This document shows, in pieces, positions 1-7,435 of a stretch of DNA of 64,000 bases. A program made the position numbers and the translations under genes. Source of the stretch: Pontiella sulfatireligans (GTDB lineage: Bacteria; Verrucomicrobiota; Kiritimatiellia; Kiritimatiellales; Pontiellaceae); contig NZ_CAAHFH010000004.1 in assembly GCF_900890705.1 (NCBI RefSeq), positions 124,001 to 188,000 on the forward strand, in the 5' to 3' direction. Position 1 is the first letter of the stretch. The number at the start of each line of letters is the position of its first letter. Under the pieces are notes generated by a model. The model saw nothing but the letters and a program-made list of their open reading frames with translations, made no database searches and was not told the DNA's origin.

Positions 1-1182
1 ATTCACCGGACCGTCCGCTTTAAATTTCCACGCAACACGCTCGCTCGCCGAAATGTCAAAATTCTTATCGACGCCCTCCTTGCGAGGGCCGCCCAGATTG
101 AGTGCGTAGAGGTAGGAATCGGACGTTCCCTGAAAGACCCGGTCCTCCGTGATCACCGGCTCCGCGAGGACATCAATATCTCCGACATTCAGGTCCCAGA
201 TTTTGTGATTGTTGTCGACGTCCGCGCAAATGAGGCGGTTCAGGTTTTGGCAAACGGCGGGATAGCCGTAGATATCGTGCACGCCAAAGGGGTACACCGT
301 GTATTTCCCGTTGCTCGCCACCGGGGCCAATTGCGTGCGGTAATCAATGTGACCGGCGAATTTACGGGAAAGCGTCTTGCCGGTCTTCTTGTCAATATAG
401 ACCAGATTCCGGGCCTGGCCTTCATTGCCACCGTGGCTGTTGACTTCGCGAAGGATGATCTTATCTTCCAGAACTACCGGCGTAGACATGATGGCCGGAT
501 ATTTGTAAATCCCCAGCAGCGGATGTTCCTGAGTCGATTTCCAAATGTTTTTACCGGTATTTAAATCGATGCAGAAACTGGTCGTGTACATACCGGGCGA
601 AGCCACATAGACGCGATCGCCTTCCACGGACGGACGGGCGTACCAGCCCAGACCGACCGGAAACTTCCAGGCGAGCTCGCCCGTTTTAGGGCCCGGCGCC
701 TTGGTATAGCCCGTATTGTGTTTGTTGCCCTGAAACATCGGCCAGTCCGCGCCCATATCCCCGCCTTTCGGGAAGCCTTCCGGATTGCCGACAAAGGGTT
801 TATAGATCGGGCCATTTTCTTTCAGGATTCGGGCAATCTCTTCCATGTCCTGGTAGCCCTTTTTGAGCATTTCGCCCATCTCCAGAATCGCTTTTTCTTT
901 GGCCGGACCTTTGGCACGGTTCACCTTGCCCTCCAGGCTATAGTATGCCTGATCCGAGTCAAAAAACGAATGGGTGTTCGCCCCCTGCTGCTGCAAGCTG
1001 CCCAGCCAGATAAATAAGAGCAACGAACGCTCCCTGTAATTTTCCGCAGTGGTCAGAGAGGTTTTTATTTCTGCGCGAGCGCGATCAATATCCGCGCTTC
1101 CGCTGGAAACAAAGTTGGTTGTGGCACCACTCACCGAAGCGAGCGCTGCCAGAGAGAGAATAATATTTTTTATTATCTTCAT
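1..1182 (-). CDS. PQQ-like beta-propeller repeat protein (partial, C-terminus off the window)
   Basis: An open frame runs from an ATG at 1182 leftward to base 1 without a stop (394 codons visible). The start MKIIKNIILSLAALASVSGA is a clear Sec signal peptide. After a helical stretch of about 120 residues comes ADWPMFQGNKHNTGY, the typical first blade of PQQ-like/BamB-like beta-propellers, followed by blade repeats such as ELAWKFPVG, GDRVYVASPG, TGKNIWKS, KTGKTLSRKFAG and KIWDLNVGDI. The family holds quinoprotein enzymes as well as non-enzymatic propellers, and no cofactor ligand can be judged from the visible part. It is probably secreted or periplasmic. The gene is separated by 86 nt from the DUF2271 gene upstream and could be cotranscribed with it. 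The existence of the gene is secure, its function is not. Confidence 0.85.
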   Translation of the reverse strand, partial: MKIIKNIILSLAALASVSGATTNFVSSGSADIDRARAEIKTSLTTAENYRERSLLLFIWLGSLQQQGANTHSFFDSDQAYYSLEGKVNRAKGPAKEKAILEMGEMLKKGYQDMEEIARILKENGPIYKPFVGNPEGFPKGGDMGADWPMFQGNKHNTGYTKAPGPKTGELAWKFPVGLGWYARPSVEGDRVYVASPGMYTTSFCIDLNTGKNIWKSTQEHPLLGIYKYPAIMSTPVVLEDKIILREVNSHGGNEGQARNLVYIDKKTGKTLSRKFAGHIDYRTQLAPVASNGKYTVYPFGVHDIYGYPAVCQNLNRLICADVDNNHKIWDLNVGDIDVLAEPVITEDRVFQGTSDSYLYALNLGGPRKEGVDKNFDISASERVAWKFKADGPVN

Positions 1183-1268
1183 GGGTATTCCTGAAGTTAG
1201 TATTTAAGCATTCACGCGTTTGCAATTAAACATGGGTCGTTTGGGAATTAGGCTTTAGTCGTCAATCT

Positions 1269-1784
1269 CTATGACGTCTCCTTCAATCTGTAATTCAGCG
1301 TCATATTATCAAAATAAGGCAACTTCTCAAATTTCAAGGATATGGCCTTTGGACCTTTTTTAAACTGAATGTGGCCAGGGGGAGTTACCGGCCCCTGCCC
1401 GTTTTTGTCTGCGAATTCCACGTAAAACTGATACTCGCCGTCAGGCATCAGGTTTCCTTCAGTATCACGGCAATCCCAGCTTACTACATGGGCGGAATGA
1501 ATTTTTTGTGTTGCTCCAGTGATGGCATCGACACTGTTTTTCTGCGAATACTGTGCCCATGTTCGGAGGTGTTTCTGGCGCTTTTTCGCCAGCACCTTCA
1601 GGGTCTTGACAAAATTGCCCTCGCTATCGGTTACCCATACGGCAAAAACGTGACGAGGTGCGTACTTTCCCTCTGTCGGCTTCGTTGTCACCGTGAACTC
1701 CACCGAACCATTGGTTTCTCCACCCAGAGCTGTCGAGACTGCGATCAGGACAAACAACATTGACGTTAAAATAGGTCTCTTCAT
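1269..1784 (-). CDS. DUF2271 domain-containing secreted protein
   Basis: A protein of 171 aa when started at the ATG at 1784. A longer frame reaches 1856, but MKRPILTSMLFVLIAVSTALGG is a complete signal peptide and AGGAAG lies about 10 nt upstream, so I chose the shorter form. The mature part shows the DUF2271 pattern: HVFAVWVTDSEGNFVKTL, then DAITGATQ, VVSWDCRDTEGNLMPDGEY and FYVEFADKNG. DUF2271 proteins are periplasmic and often sit next to PepSY, FMN-binding or thiamine-biosynthesis-like (ApbE) proteins in redox clusters; none of these partners is visible here. It is followed downstream by a PQQ-like propeller gene. The molecular function is unknown. Confidence 0.8.
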   Translation of the reverse strand: MKRPILTSMLFVLIAVSTALGGETNGSVEFTVTTKPTEGKYAPRHVFAVWVTDSEGNFVKTLKVLAKKRQKHLRTWAQYSQKNSVDAITGATQKIHSAHVVSWDCRDTEGNLMPDGEYQFYVEFADKNGQGPVTPPGHIQFKKGPKAISLKFEKLPYFDNMTLNYRLKETS

Positions 1785-1942
1785 ATTCTCACTTCTTCCT
1801 GCAAGCCGTCTTTTGAAAGCATGGCCCGAGATCAAGGGAAGGATCCCCTTGCCCACTAAGTGACGCTACCGAAACCGGCTCTCTGACATACCGCCCATCC
1901 CTCTTTGCATCATCTTAATCATTAAACACTCTGTACATATTG

Positions 1943-1960
1943 CATATTGTCAACAATATG
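1943..1960. promoter_or_regulatory. Perfect 18-bp palindrome, candidate operator
   Basis: CATATTGTCAACAATATG is a perfect palindrome with 8-bp arms (CATATTGT/ACAATATG) around a 2-bp centre. It lies about 160 bp upstream of the DUF2271 start, in a gene-free stretch. The size and symmetry suit a dimeric repressor site, but the bound protein is unknown and no promoter elements were identified with it. Confidence 0.35.
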
Positions 1961-2055
1961 GCAAGCAGCTAACACGTCATCTTATGGCTATGACGTTAAG
2001 CCAATGCGACCATTCTGTAAAACGGAACTAACGGCTGCGGTTGTCGTTTTGCATT

Positions 2056-2145
2056 TCACCGAACGATCAAGGCTAAGATCAGCTTTGCGGGAGTATTCGC
2101 CATTGGACGCCCCATAATGCCCATTCCGATAAATCCAATCTTCAT
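2056..2145 (-). pseudogene. Truncated 5' end of a GarR/3-hydroxyisobutyrate-dehydrogenase-type reductase
   Basis: A frame of 29 codons starts at the ATG at 2145, 10 nt after the sulfatase stop, and ends at TGA at 2056. It begins MKIGFIGMGIMGRPMA, the strongly conserved N-terminus (GxGxxG Rossmann motif plus GxMGxxMA) of the beta-hydroxyacid dehydrogenase family, which includes tartronate-semialdehyde reductase and 3-hydroxyisobutyrate dehydrogenase. Members are about 290 aa long. After about 17 residues the similarity stops and no further part of the enzyme can be seen in the 270 bp downstream, so this is a relic with the rest deleted. Its place right after a sulfatase suggests the original gene was part of the same sugar-acid operon. 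Confidence 0.7.
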
Positions 2146-2155
2146 ACTGACCCCT

Positions 2156-3475
2156 TTAATCTGTGGATACGTTTTCTCTGGGCCGGATGGTTGGTTTAAA
2201 GGCCTGCATATAGGTCTCCATCATGGCGTTCAACTCCGCCGCCTTTTCGGGATACGCACCGGATACATCTTTGCTTTCGCCAAGATCATTACTGAGATTA
2301 AACAATGATCCTTCTTTTGCAGGCACGCGGTCCGTTTTGCCTTTTTTAATTCCACCACCGGGCTTCTGGTCTTTCACAAATAGTTTCCAGTCGCCGTGCC
2401 GAATGGTCGCCCCCGGAAAGATGAACGTCTCATGAATCGGTTTTCCCAATGGTTGGACGAACATGTATGGCAAAATATTTTCCCCGTCGATGATCCGGTC
2501 CGACGGCACGTCTACGCCTGCCATCGCACAAAACGTCGGCAGCATATCGATGATCCCGGTGATTTCACTATTAGTCGAACCCGCAGGAATTTTACCCGGC
2601 CAGCGCATCACACACGGCACCCGGACTCCACCTTCGAAATACGTCCACTTCCCATCCCGTAACGGGCCGGCGCTGCCGTAGCCCTCCGTATTGAGCTGAG
2701 GCCCGTTATCAGAAGCAAAGATGACCAATGTATTTTCTTTAAGGCCAAGCGTATCGAGTTCCTTCAGCAGTTGCCCGACTTCCCAGTCCAGTTGTTGAAC
2801 GCAATCCCCATAAGCCCCCTGTTCAGACGATCCGGCAAAATCAGCATGCGGAAGCCATTTGGTATGCGGAATGTTCGATGCGTAATAGAGGAAGAAGGGC
2901 TGATCCTTATTCTTGCGGATAAATTCGAGCCCTGCCGGCAAAAACCGTTTAGAGCTGAAGCGGTCAGTTTCTTTGTCTACGTCCGCCTCTTTTTCTCTGT
3001 TTTCGAGGATCACCCGGCCTTCGCCACCTTGGTCAATGTAGCCATAGAAATAATCGAATCCATGATAGGTCGGATTAAACTGTGGCCATTCACCCAGATG
3101 CCACTTGCCCACGAGACCGGTCGCATAGCCCGCGTCTCTTAAAAGCTCCGCGACCGTGATTTCATTGGCGTTCAAACCGCTCCGGTCTCGGTGGTAAATC
3201 ACTTTGGCCATGTCGATCCGCTGGGCATGGCATCCGGTCATAAAGGATGCACGGGTTGGAGAGCATCGATTCTGCACATAGAAACTCTCAAACTTAATCC
3301 CCTCTTCGCGAATCGAGTCTATGTTCGGCGTTTTTATATTCTCGGAACCGTAACAACCGAGATCCCCATAGCCCTGATCATCCGAAAGGATAAAAATAAT
3401 GTTAGGTTTTTGATCAGCAAACGCGGAGCAGACCACTGCTGCGATTAATAGGTGGAGCGTAAATAGGTTTTTCAT
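2156..3475 (-). CDS. Secreted S1-type sulfatase (arylsulfatase A-like)
   Basis: A complete sulfatase of 439 aa with signal peptide MKNLFTLHLLIAAVVCSAFA. The metal-binding start PNIIFILSDDQGYGDLG is followed by CSPTRASFMTG, in which Cys71 would be converted to formylglycine, and by GKWHLG and FASDNGPQ, which carry further active-site and metal-binding residues. The C-terminal SLFNLSNDLGESKDV is the usual end of the family. The enzyme hydrolyses sulfate esters, and here the substrate is presumably a sulfated algal glycan; the exact specificity cannot be read. It lies downstream of a perfect hairpin repeat (3557-3625) and just upstream of a truncated dehydrogenase gene. Confidence 0.92.
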   Translation of the reverse strand: MKNLFTLHLLIAAVVCSAFADQKPNIIFILSDDQGYGDLGCYGSENIKTPNIDSIREEGIKFESFYVQNRCSPTRASFMTGCHAQRIDMAKVIYHRDRSGLNANEITVAELLRDAGYATGLVGKWHLGEWPQFNPTYHGFDYFYGYIDQGGEGRVILENREKEADVDKETDRFSSKRFLPAGLEFIRKNKDQPFFLYYASNIPHTKWLPHADFAGSSEQGAYGDCVQQLDWEVGQLLKELDTLGLKENTLVIFASDNGPQLNTEGYGSAGPLRDGKWTYFEGGVRVPCVMRWPGKIPAGSTNSEITGIIDMLPTFCAMAGVDVPSDRIIDGENILPYMFVQPLGKPIHETFIFPGATIRHGDWKLFVKDQKPGGGIKKGKTDRVPAKEGSLFNLSNDLGESKDVSGAYPEKAAELNAMMETYMQAFKPTIRPRENVSTD

Positions 3476-3556
3476 AATTAGGTACTTCCTTTTAACCTTA
3501 TTACCATCATGCGGTCCTTAAGTTACTATGCGGAAAGGGATCATGCAGGTTTTTCA

Positions 3557-3625
3557 GCAACGAATGAATGGAAAGCAACTAATCTGCTACGCTGGGAAAT
3601 TCGTTGCTTTCCATTCATTCGTTGC
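3557..3625. repeat. Perfect 23-bp inverted repeat (large hairpin)
   Basis: The left arm 3557-3579 and right arm 3603-3625 are exact reverse complements over 23 bp, with a 23-nt loop. It sits in the 180-bp gap between the VOC gene and the sulfatase, both transcribed leftward. No run of T follows on the transcribed strand, so it is not a typical intrinsic terminator. It could instead be an RNA processing or stability element, or the remnant of a small mobile repeat. Confidence 0.75.
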
Positions 3626-3655
3626 CATCCCTTCCGAAGCGAAACCGCGTCGGGC

Positions 3656-4558
3656 CTATAGTATCGGGGGTTTTCGTTTGATTAAGCGGAGAGGAATCCC
3701 ACGCGGATCATACAGATCAATGATGATGTCGCCGTTGGGCTCGGTGCGTTTTTCGCCGACCTGCCGGGCACCGCCATGAATCATCCGTTTGGCCAGCTTT
3801 TCAGGTTCATCCGTTGAAAAGGCCGTGTGAATGACTTCGTGAGGCATGTTGTTCAGGGAGCACTCCAGATCTTTGCCAAACAACTCGAAGCTCATTCGCT
3901 CTTCGACATCACCGATGTAGGGAACGCGGTAGGTGCGATAGTTGTTATTGTCAGCTTTGATATCCTTCGACCAGGGAATGGTCAGATCCATGAACTGCAC
4001 ATACCACAGCGCGGAAAGCATTTGATCTTCAGTATTAAATGCAAAGTGCTCAAAACGAATCGTGCTTTTTACGGGATCGGGATAAAACGCGTCTACGCGG
4101 TTAATCAGCTGCGCAGCAAATCCATTGGGATCCTGCAGGTTAAACACATAGTCCCCGACCTTATTCCGATAGATCTCGCCGAGCTGAGTCGCGCCGTTCT
4201 CCAGCATCTTCTCCGCCACCGCCTCGATGGTTGCATGCCCCTCGAACGCCAAGTGATAAGCGTTCAGATCCACATCGGAGTAGGCATTCTTGAGGCCGGG
4301 AATGGAGCTGAATTCGAACATGAAGTTATGATCCTTATCAGCCACATACACGACATCGTCGTTGTCCGAAGGGATAATTTCCAGGCCGACGTTCTCAACA
4401 TACCACTTCGCTGTGGCCTCTTTGTCCGCCACATTGATGCGCAGATGCTCAAACAACACTGGTGAAAGCTTTTCTTTGTGATGCTGGGCGAACAACAGGC
4501 CAGGGATAAACATCGTTATAAGAATCATCACACGGGTTAAACTTTTTATATGTGTCAT
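3656..4558 (-). CDS. Secreted two-domain VOC (glyoxalase/dioxygenase fold) protein
   Basis: A protein of 300 aa from the ATG at 4558. A longer frame to 4594 overlaps the preceding gene and gives no signal peptide at its start. The N-terminus MTHIKSLTRVMILITMFIPGLLFAQ is a signal peptide. Two vicinal-oxygen-chelate modules follow: LFEHLRINVADKEATAKWYVE at about residue 35, and IRFEHFAFNTEDQMLSALWY at about residue 165. Each ends with a DPNG or DPRG type loop typical of glyoxalase I and extradiol dioxygenase folds. VOC proteins are usually cytoplasmic, so export is unusual. The start overlaps the preceding gene's stop region (stop at 4560-4562, start at 4558), implying translational coupling to the large enzyme gene upstream. 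The substrate is unknown. Confidence 0.8.
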   Translation of the reverse strand: MTHIKSLTRVMILITMFIPGLLFAQHHKEKLSPVLFEHLRINVADKEATAKWYVENVGLEIIPSDNDDVVYVADKDHNFMFEFSSIPGLKNAYSDVDLNAYHLAFEGHATIEAVAEKMLENGATQLGEIYRNKVGDYVFNLQDPNGFAAQLINRVDAFYPDPVKSTIRFEHFAFNTEDQMLSALWYVQFMDLTIPWSKDIKADNNNYRTYRVPYIGDVEERMSFELFGKDLECSLNNMPHEVIHTAFSTDEPEKLAKRMIHGGARQVGEKRTEPNGDIIIDLYDPRGIPLRLIKRKPPIL

Positions 4559-4559
4559 T

Positions 4560-7412
4560 TTATTCCTCACTTTTCCAGACCACTTCCATGTCACCGCTTA
4601 CCGCAAGGCGGAAAATGACCAGTTTTTTAGATTTCGTTATTCCTAACTTATATGAACCCGTTCCGGAAACTTCCGGGGTTTGGAAAATGATAACTTCCGA
4701 TTTTCCTGGCTCCGCCCGATAGGTCGTCAAACGTCCCTGTTCCAATACTGCATAATACGGCCCAGTTGTGCGATCCCGATGCATCACCGCTTTCCATAGC
4801 AGCACCCAGGGGCCAACTCCACCACGATTAACCCCATGGAGCACCAACCGGCCGTCATCATTCACCTTCAGATCGCATTCCAACCGTTGGAAAACGATTT
4901 TATCGTTACTCGCAATCCGTTCCCCTTCATTCAGGATGATCTGATAAACCTCATCTTTCCAATCCTTGGAAGCAGAAGCATCACCCACCGCAACCTGAAT
5001 GGCCTTTCGGCCAAAAATGCCATTTTTATCTTCTGCTACAGCCACCAGCTCATACTTTCCAGCCTTTGGAGATTTAAGCAGTTCATCCGTTGAACCGTTC
5101 CAAACATTGGAATCTCCTTTCAACAACAGACCGTTCAGATACAGTTTAACCTGCTTAATGCCGTCTCCATCGGTTGCCTTTACCTGGATCTCAAGATCAG
5201 CCCCTTCGGCAAACTGCGGTCCTCCCTTAAGCCCGAGAAATTGAACTTCTGGATAATCCCCTTCCCGACGAACCGTCTCGACCTCCTTTTCCACCTCTTT
5301 CAGAATGGCATTCCAGTCCATGTAATGCGTACGAGCCATCAGTTGTGGGTTATATTGGTCGGAAGCGATCCCTGCATAGGCCTTCCAATGCTTGGAAGCC
5401 TCTTCAAGATGCACTACCGCTTCGTCATTAAAATGCTTCTGCTCGATGTCCTCGCGAAACGCCGCCAGTTTGGCGGCGCCTCGCATTTTGTCGGCATAGT
5501 AGCGGCCCAGATAAGCCATCGCTTCAATATCATTCAGCGTTTCTTCAAGCTCTGGATTACCGTCCGCCTGTTTGCGCAAGGCCGGAAGCGCATCCTGTGC
5601 GGCGGCCGCATAGCCGTCCAGTTTATCGGCCACCTGCATCGGCGTGCTCCCTTCGTGCTCTTTCCCGGCAGCTTCAGCCTTGCCCCAGTCCATCACCGAT
5701 TGAATGCCGGATCGGGGCATCGGCGCATTCCATTCCGAATCGAAAAAATATTTATCGACCGTCATGAACCCTCTGTTATCGATGCACCCTTCCGGCGCGA
5801 TCATGGCATCGTTCGGTTTGTAAACCGCGCTGTTCATCTGAGGAACCACTTCGGAAACCGCCGCCCAGGCATCGTACAACAGTCCACCATCCACGCCGGG
5901 GAACCGTTGTTTAAGAACCGCTACCCAATACGTTTTTCCAAGGTCTGGATTATAGGCCAGCTGTCCCCACTGCCGGAACCGATACCAGTGTTTATCAATC
6001 TCCAACCGTCCGGCCATCTTCGGATTTTTGGCAATCGTCTCACGCGCCCAGACATAGCCGTCGGAGCCCATGTAAAACCCGGGCATCACATCGAGCGGCA
6101 TTTTTCGGATATAGTCGCTCACATAATCCGGACTGCCCCAGCGCATGACAAACAGGTCGTCATTCCGCAGGTTGAGCCAGCACGGCACCTTGAACTCCTC
6201 CACCTCTCGCCGGAATTGAATATCGAACAACTTGGGCTGCCGCATTCCATACATATGCCCGATCGCATATTTAAAGCTGGTGTCAAAATCATCCGTAAAA
6301 TCAGAAAAGGCTTCAGTGATCGGATCCAGCCCGGTCATGTGCCGCCGGAAAATAAAACGAACCTTGCGGTCGGGTTGCTGTTCTTTCACATCCATAATGG
6401 CGCGGCCATAGGTATTGAAGAGAAAGTTTTCGATCGAATACTTCCCCTTGATCTGGTTATCCGCATTCTCCCCGGCCGTGACGCCGATCCCCTTTATATT
6501 CGGATAGGTCAGCAACGTCTGGCGCACGGACTTCCGGAGATAATCAATCGTGATGTCGTTGGTCTGATCTTCGGTGATCCCATGCTTGTCCGTGGCCCCG
6601 AACGTGAAGACATTCCAATGAAACAGGTAGATCTCAATTCCGCGATCCCCGGCATAATCGAACACCTTTTTCCAATGTTCGATTTTTTCATCCATGCTTA
6701 TTATTTTGACCCGCTCCAACACGTTGGCTTCATGCTCCGGGGTTAAATAACCATCCCCGTTCTGATCCAGATTCTGGAGTTTATTTTTATATTCGGGTTT
6801 CAGCAGGCCGCCTTTAATTCGATAAACATCATCGAGCGCCACCTCCGGATAATCGTCGAGCTTGATGATGGATGGATATGGATGCGTACTCCACAAGCTC
6901 AGGACGTTGTAGCGATACCGCGCGAGGTCATCGAGATAGGGTTTCCAGAAGCCTTCAAAATCCCAGATCGTCTCAATGTTTTTCTGGGCGTTGTCTCCCG
7001 TGTCGTCATAGGAAGGCGTGCGGGCATCCCACGGAATATTAAATTTAATTCCGCGCTTCTTAACAAAAGGTACCCGCTCCACATTTTCTATTGGAAGGCT
7101 CAGTTTCAGACGGTCGGCGAGTTCGAGACCGCCATACATCGCACCATTGCCATCCGAGCCGATCACCTCCACGTGGGTTTGCCCATCGGTTCGAAGCTCA
7201 AACGCCTCCGGTGATGATTCATCCGGTTTGATAGACAGTGTCACTTGGAGATGATCGTTACCCGCCTCCTTCAACGCAGCGGCGACTTCCTGCGCCGCGA
7301 AGACCAGTTTAGGGTTCGTTGCGTCATACCGAATAGCGGCCGGAAGATTCTCCGGGAGAGAACAGCCGATGGCGAATAACAGGCTCGGTAGATATATGAA
7401 TGACGTTTTCAT
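4560..7412 (-). CDS. Large secreted GH67/GH20-like enzyme with EF-hand-like insert, paralogue 1 of 4
   Basis: A protein of 950 aa. The N-terminus is a signal peptide (possibly lipoprotein, with Cys17 after FAIG). Residues about 25-120 resemble the small alpha/beta domain before the barrel in GH67 and GH20 enzymes (KLVFAAQEVAAALKEAG, then GSDGNGAMYGGLELA). A barrel-like core follows with DDLARYRYNVLSLWSTHPYP, a Ca-loop-like insert DQNGDGYLTPEH at residue 216, the conserved acid motif IKGIGVTAGE, and WLNLRNDDLFVMRWGSPDYV. The insert has His at loop position 12 where its three paralogues have Asp. The C-terminus carries an Ig-like domain (VKLYLNGLLL) and a further beta-rich domain. No known family can be assigned with certainty. 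The gene contains four exact copies of the TTCCA-N5-TGGAA palindrome. Confidence 0.7.
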   Translation of the reverse strand: MKTSFIYLPSLLFAIGCSLPENLPAAIRYDATNPKLVFAAQEVAAALKEAGNDHLQVTLSIKPDESSPEAFELRTDGQTHVEVIGSDGNGAMYGGLELADRLKLSLPIENVERVPFVKKRGIKFNIPWDARTPSYDDTGDNAQKNIETIWDFEGFWKPYLDDLARYRYNVLSLWSTHPYPSIIKLDDYPEVALDDVYRIKGGLLKPEYKNKLQNLDQNGDGYLTPEHEANVLERVKIISMDEKIEHWKKVFDYAGDRGIEIYLFHWNVFTFGATDKHGITEDQTNDITIDYLRKSVRQTLLTYPNIKGIGVTAGENADNQIKGKYSIENFLFNTYGRAIMDVKEQQPDRKVRFIFRRHMTGLDPITEAFSDFTDDFDTSFKYAIGHMYGMRQPKLFDIQFRREVEEFKVPCWLNLRNDDLFVMRWGSPDYVSDYIRKMPLDVMPGFYMGSDGYVWARETIAKNPKMAGRLEIDKHWYRFRQWGQLAYNPDLGKTYWVAVLKQRFPGVDGGLLYDAWAAVSEVVPQMNSAVYKPNDAMIAPEGCIDNRGFMTVDKYFFDSEWNAPMPRSGIQSVMDWGKAEAAGKEHEGSTPMQVADKLDGYAAAAQDALPALRKQADGNPELEETLNDIEAMAYLGRYYADKMRGAAKLAAFREDIEQKHFNDEAVVHLEEASKHWKAYAGIASDQYNPQLMARTHYMDWNAILKEVEKEVETVRREGDYPEVQFLGLKGGPQFAEGADLEIQVKATDGDGIKQVKLYLNGLLLKGDSNVWNGSTDELLKSPKAGKYELVAVAEDKNGIFGRKAIQVAVGDASASKDWKDEVYQIILNEGERIASNDKIVFQRLECDLKVNDDGRLVLHGVNRGGVGPWVLLWKAVMHRDRTTGPYYAVLEQGRLTTYRAEPGKSEVIIFQTPEVSGTGSYKLGITKSKKLVIFRLAVSGDMEVVWKSEE
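4878..4892. repeat. TTCCA-N5-TGGAA palindrome, copy 1 (exact)
   Basis: TTCCAACCGTTGGAA within paralogue 1. On the coding strand the first arm is read as TTC CAA (Phe-Gln). Confidence 0.9.
4957..4971. repeat. TTCCA-N5-TGGAA palindrome, copy 2 (exact)
   Basis: TTCCAATCCTTGGAA within paralogue 1. Read on the coding strand as part of Ser-Lys-Asp-Trp-Lys. Confidence 0.9.
5098..5112. repeat. TTCCA-N5-TGGAA palindrome, copy 3 (exact)
   Basis: TTCCAAACATTGGAA within paralogue 1. Read on the coding strand as part of Ser-Asn-Val-Trp-Asn. Confidence 0.9.
5383..5397. repeat. TTCCA-N5-TGGAA palindrome, copy 4 (exact)
   Basis: TTCCAATGCTTGGAA within paralogue 1 (Ala-Ser-Lys-His-Trp-Lys). It occupies the position homologous to copy 5 in paralogue 4. 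Confidence 0.9.
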
Positions 7413-7435
7413 GGTTATGTTTCTAATGATGCCTA

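Noticed and set aside
841..860. Near match to the palindrome (TTCCATGTCCTGGTA)
   Set aside because: Only 8 of 10 fixed bases match, so it was not counted.
5241..6746. Open frame of 501 codons on the plus strand
   Set aside because: It lies fully antisense to paralogue 1, has no recognisable domain or signal peptide, and its composition mirrors the coding strand.
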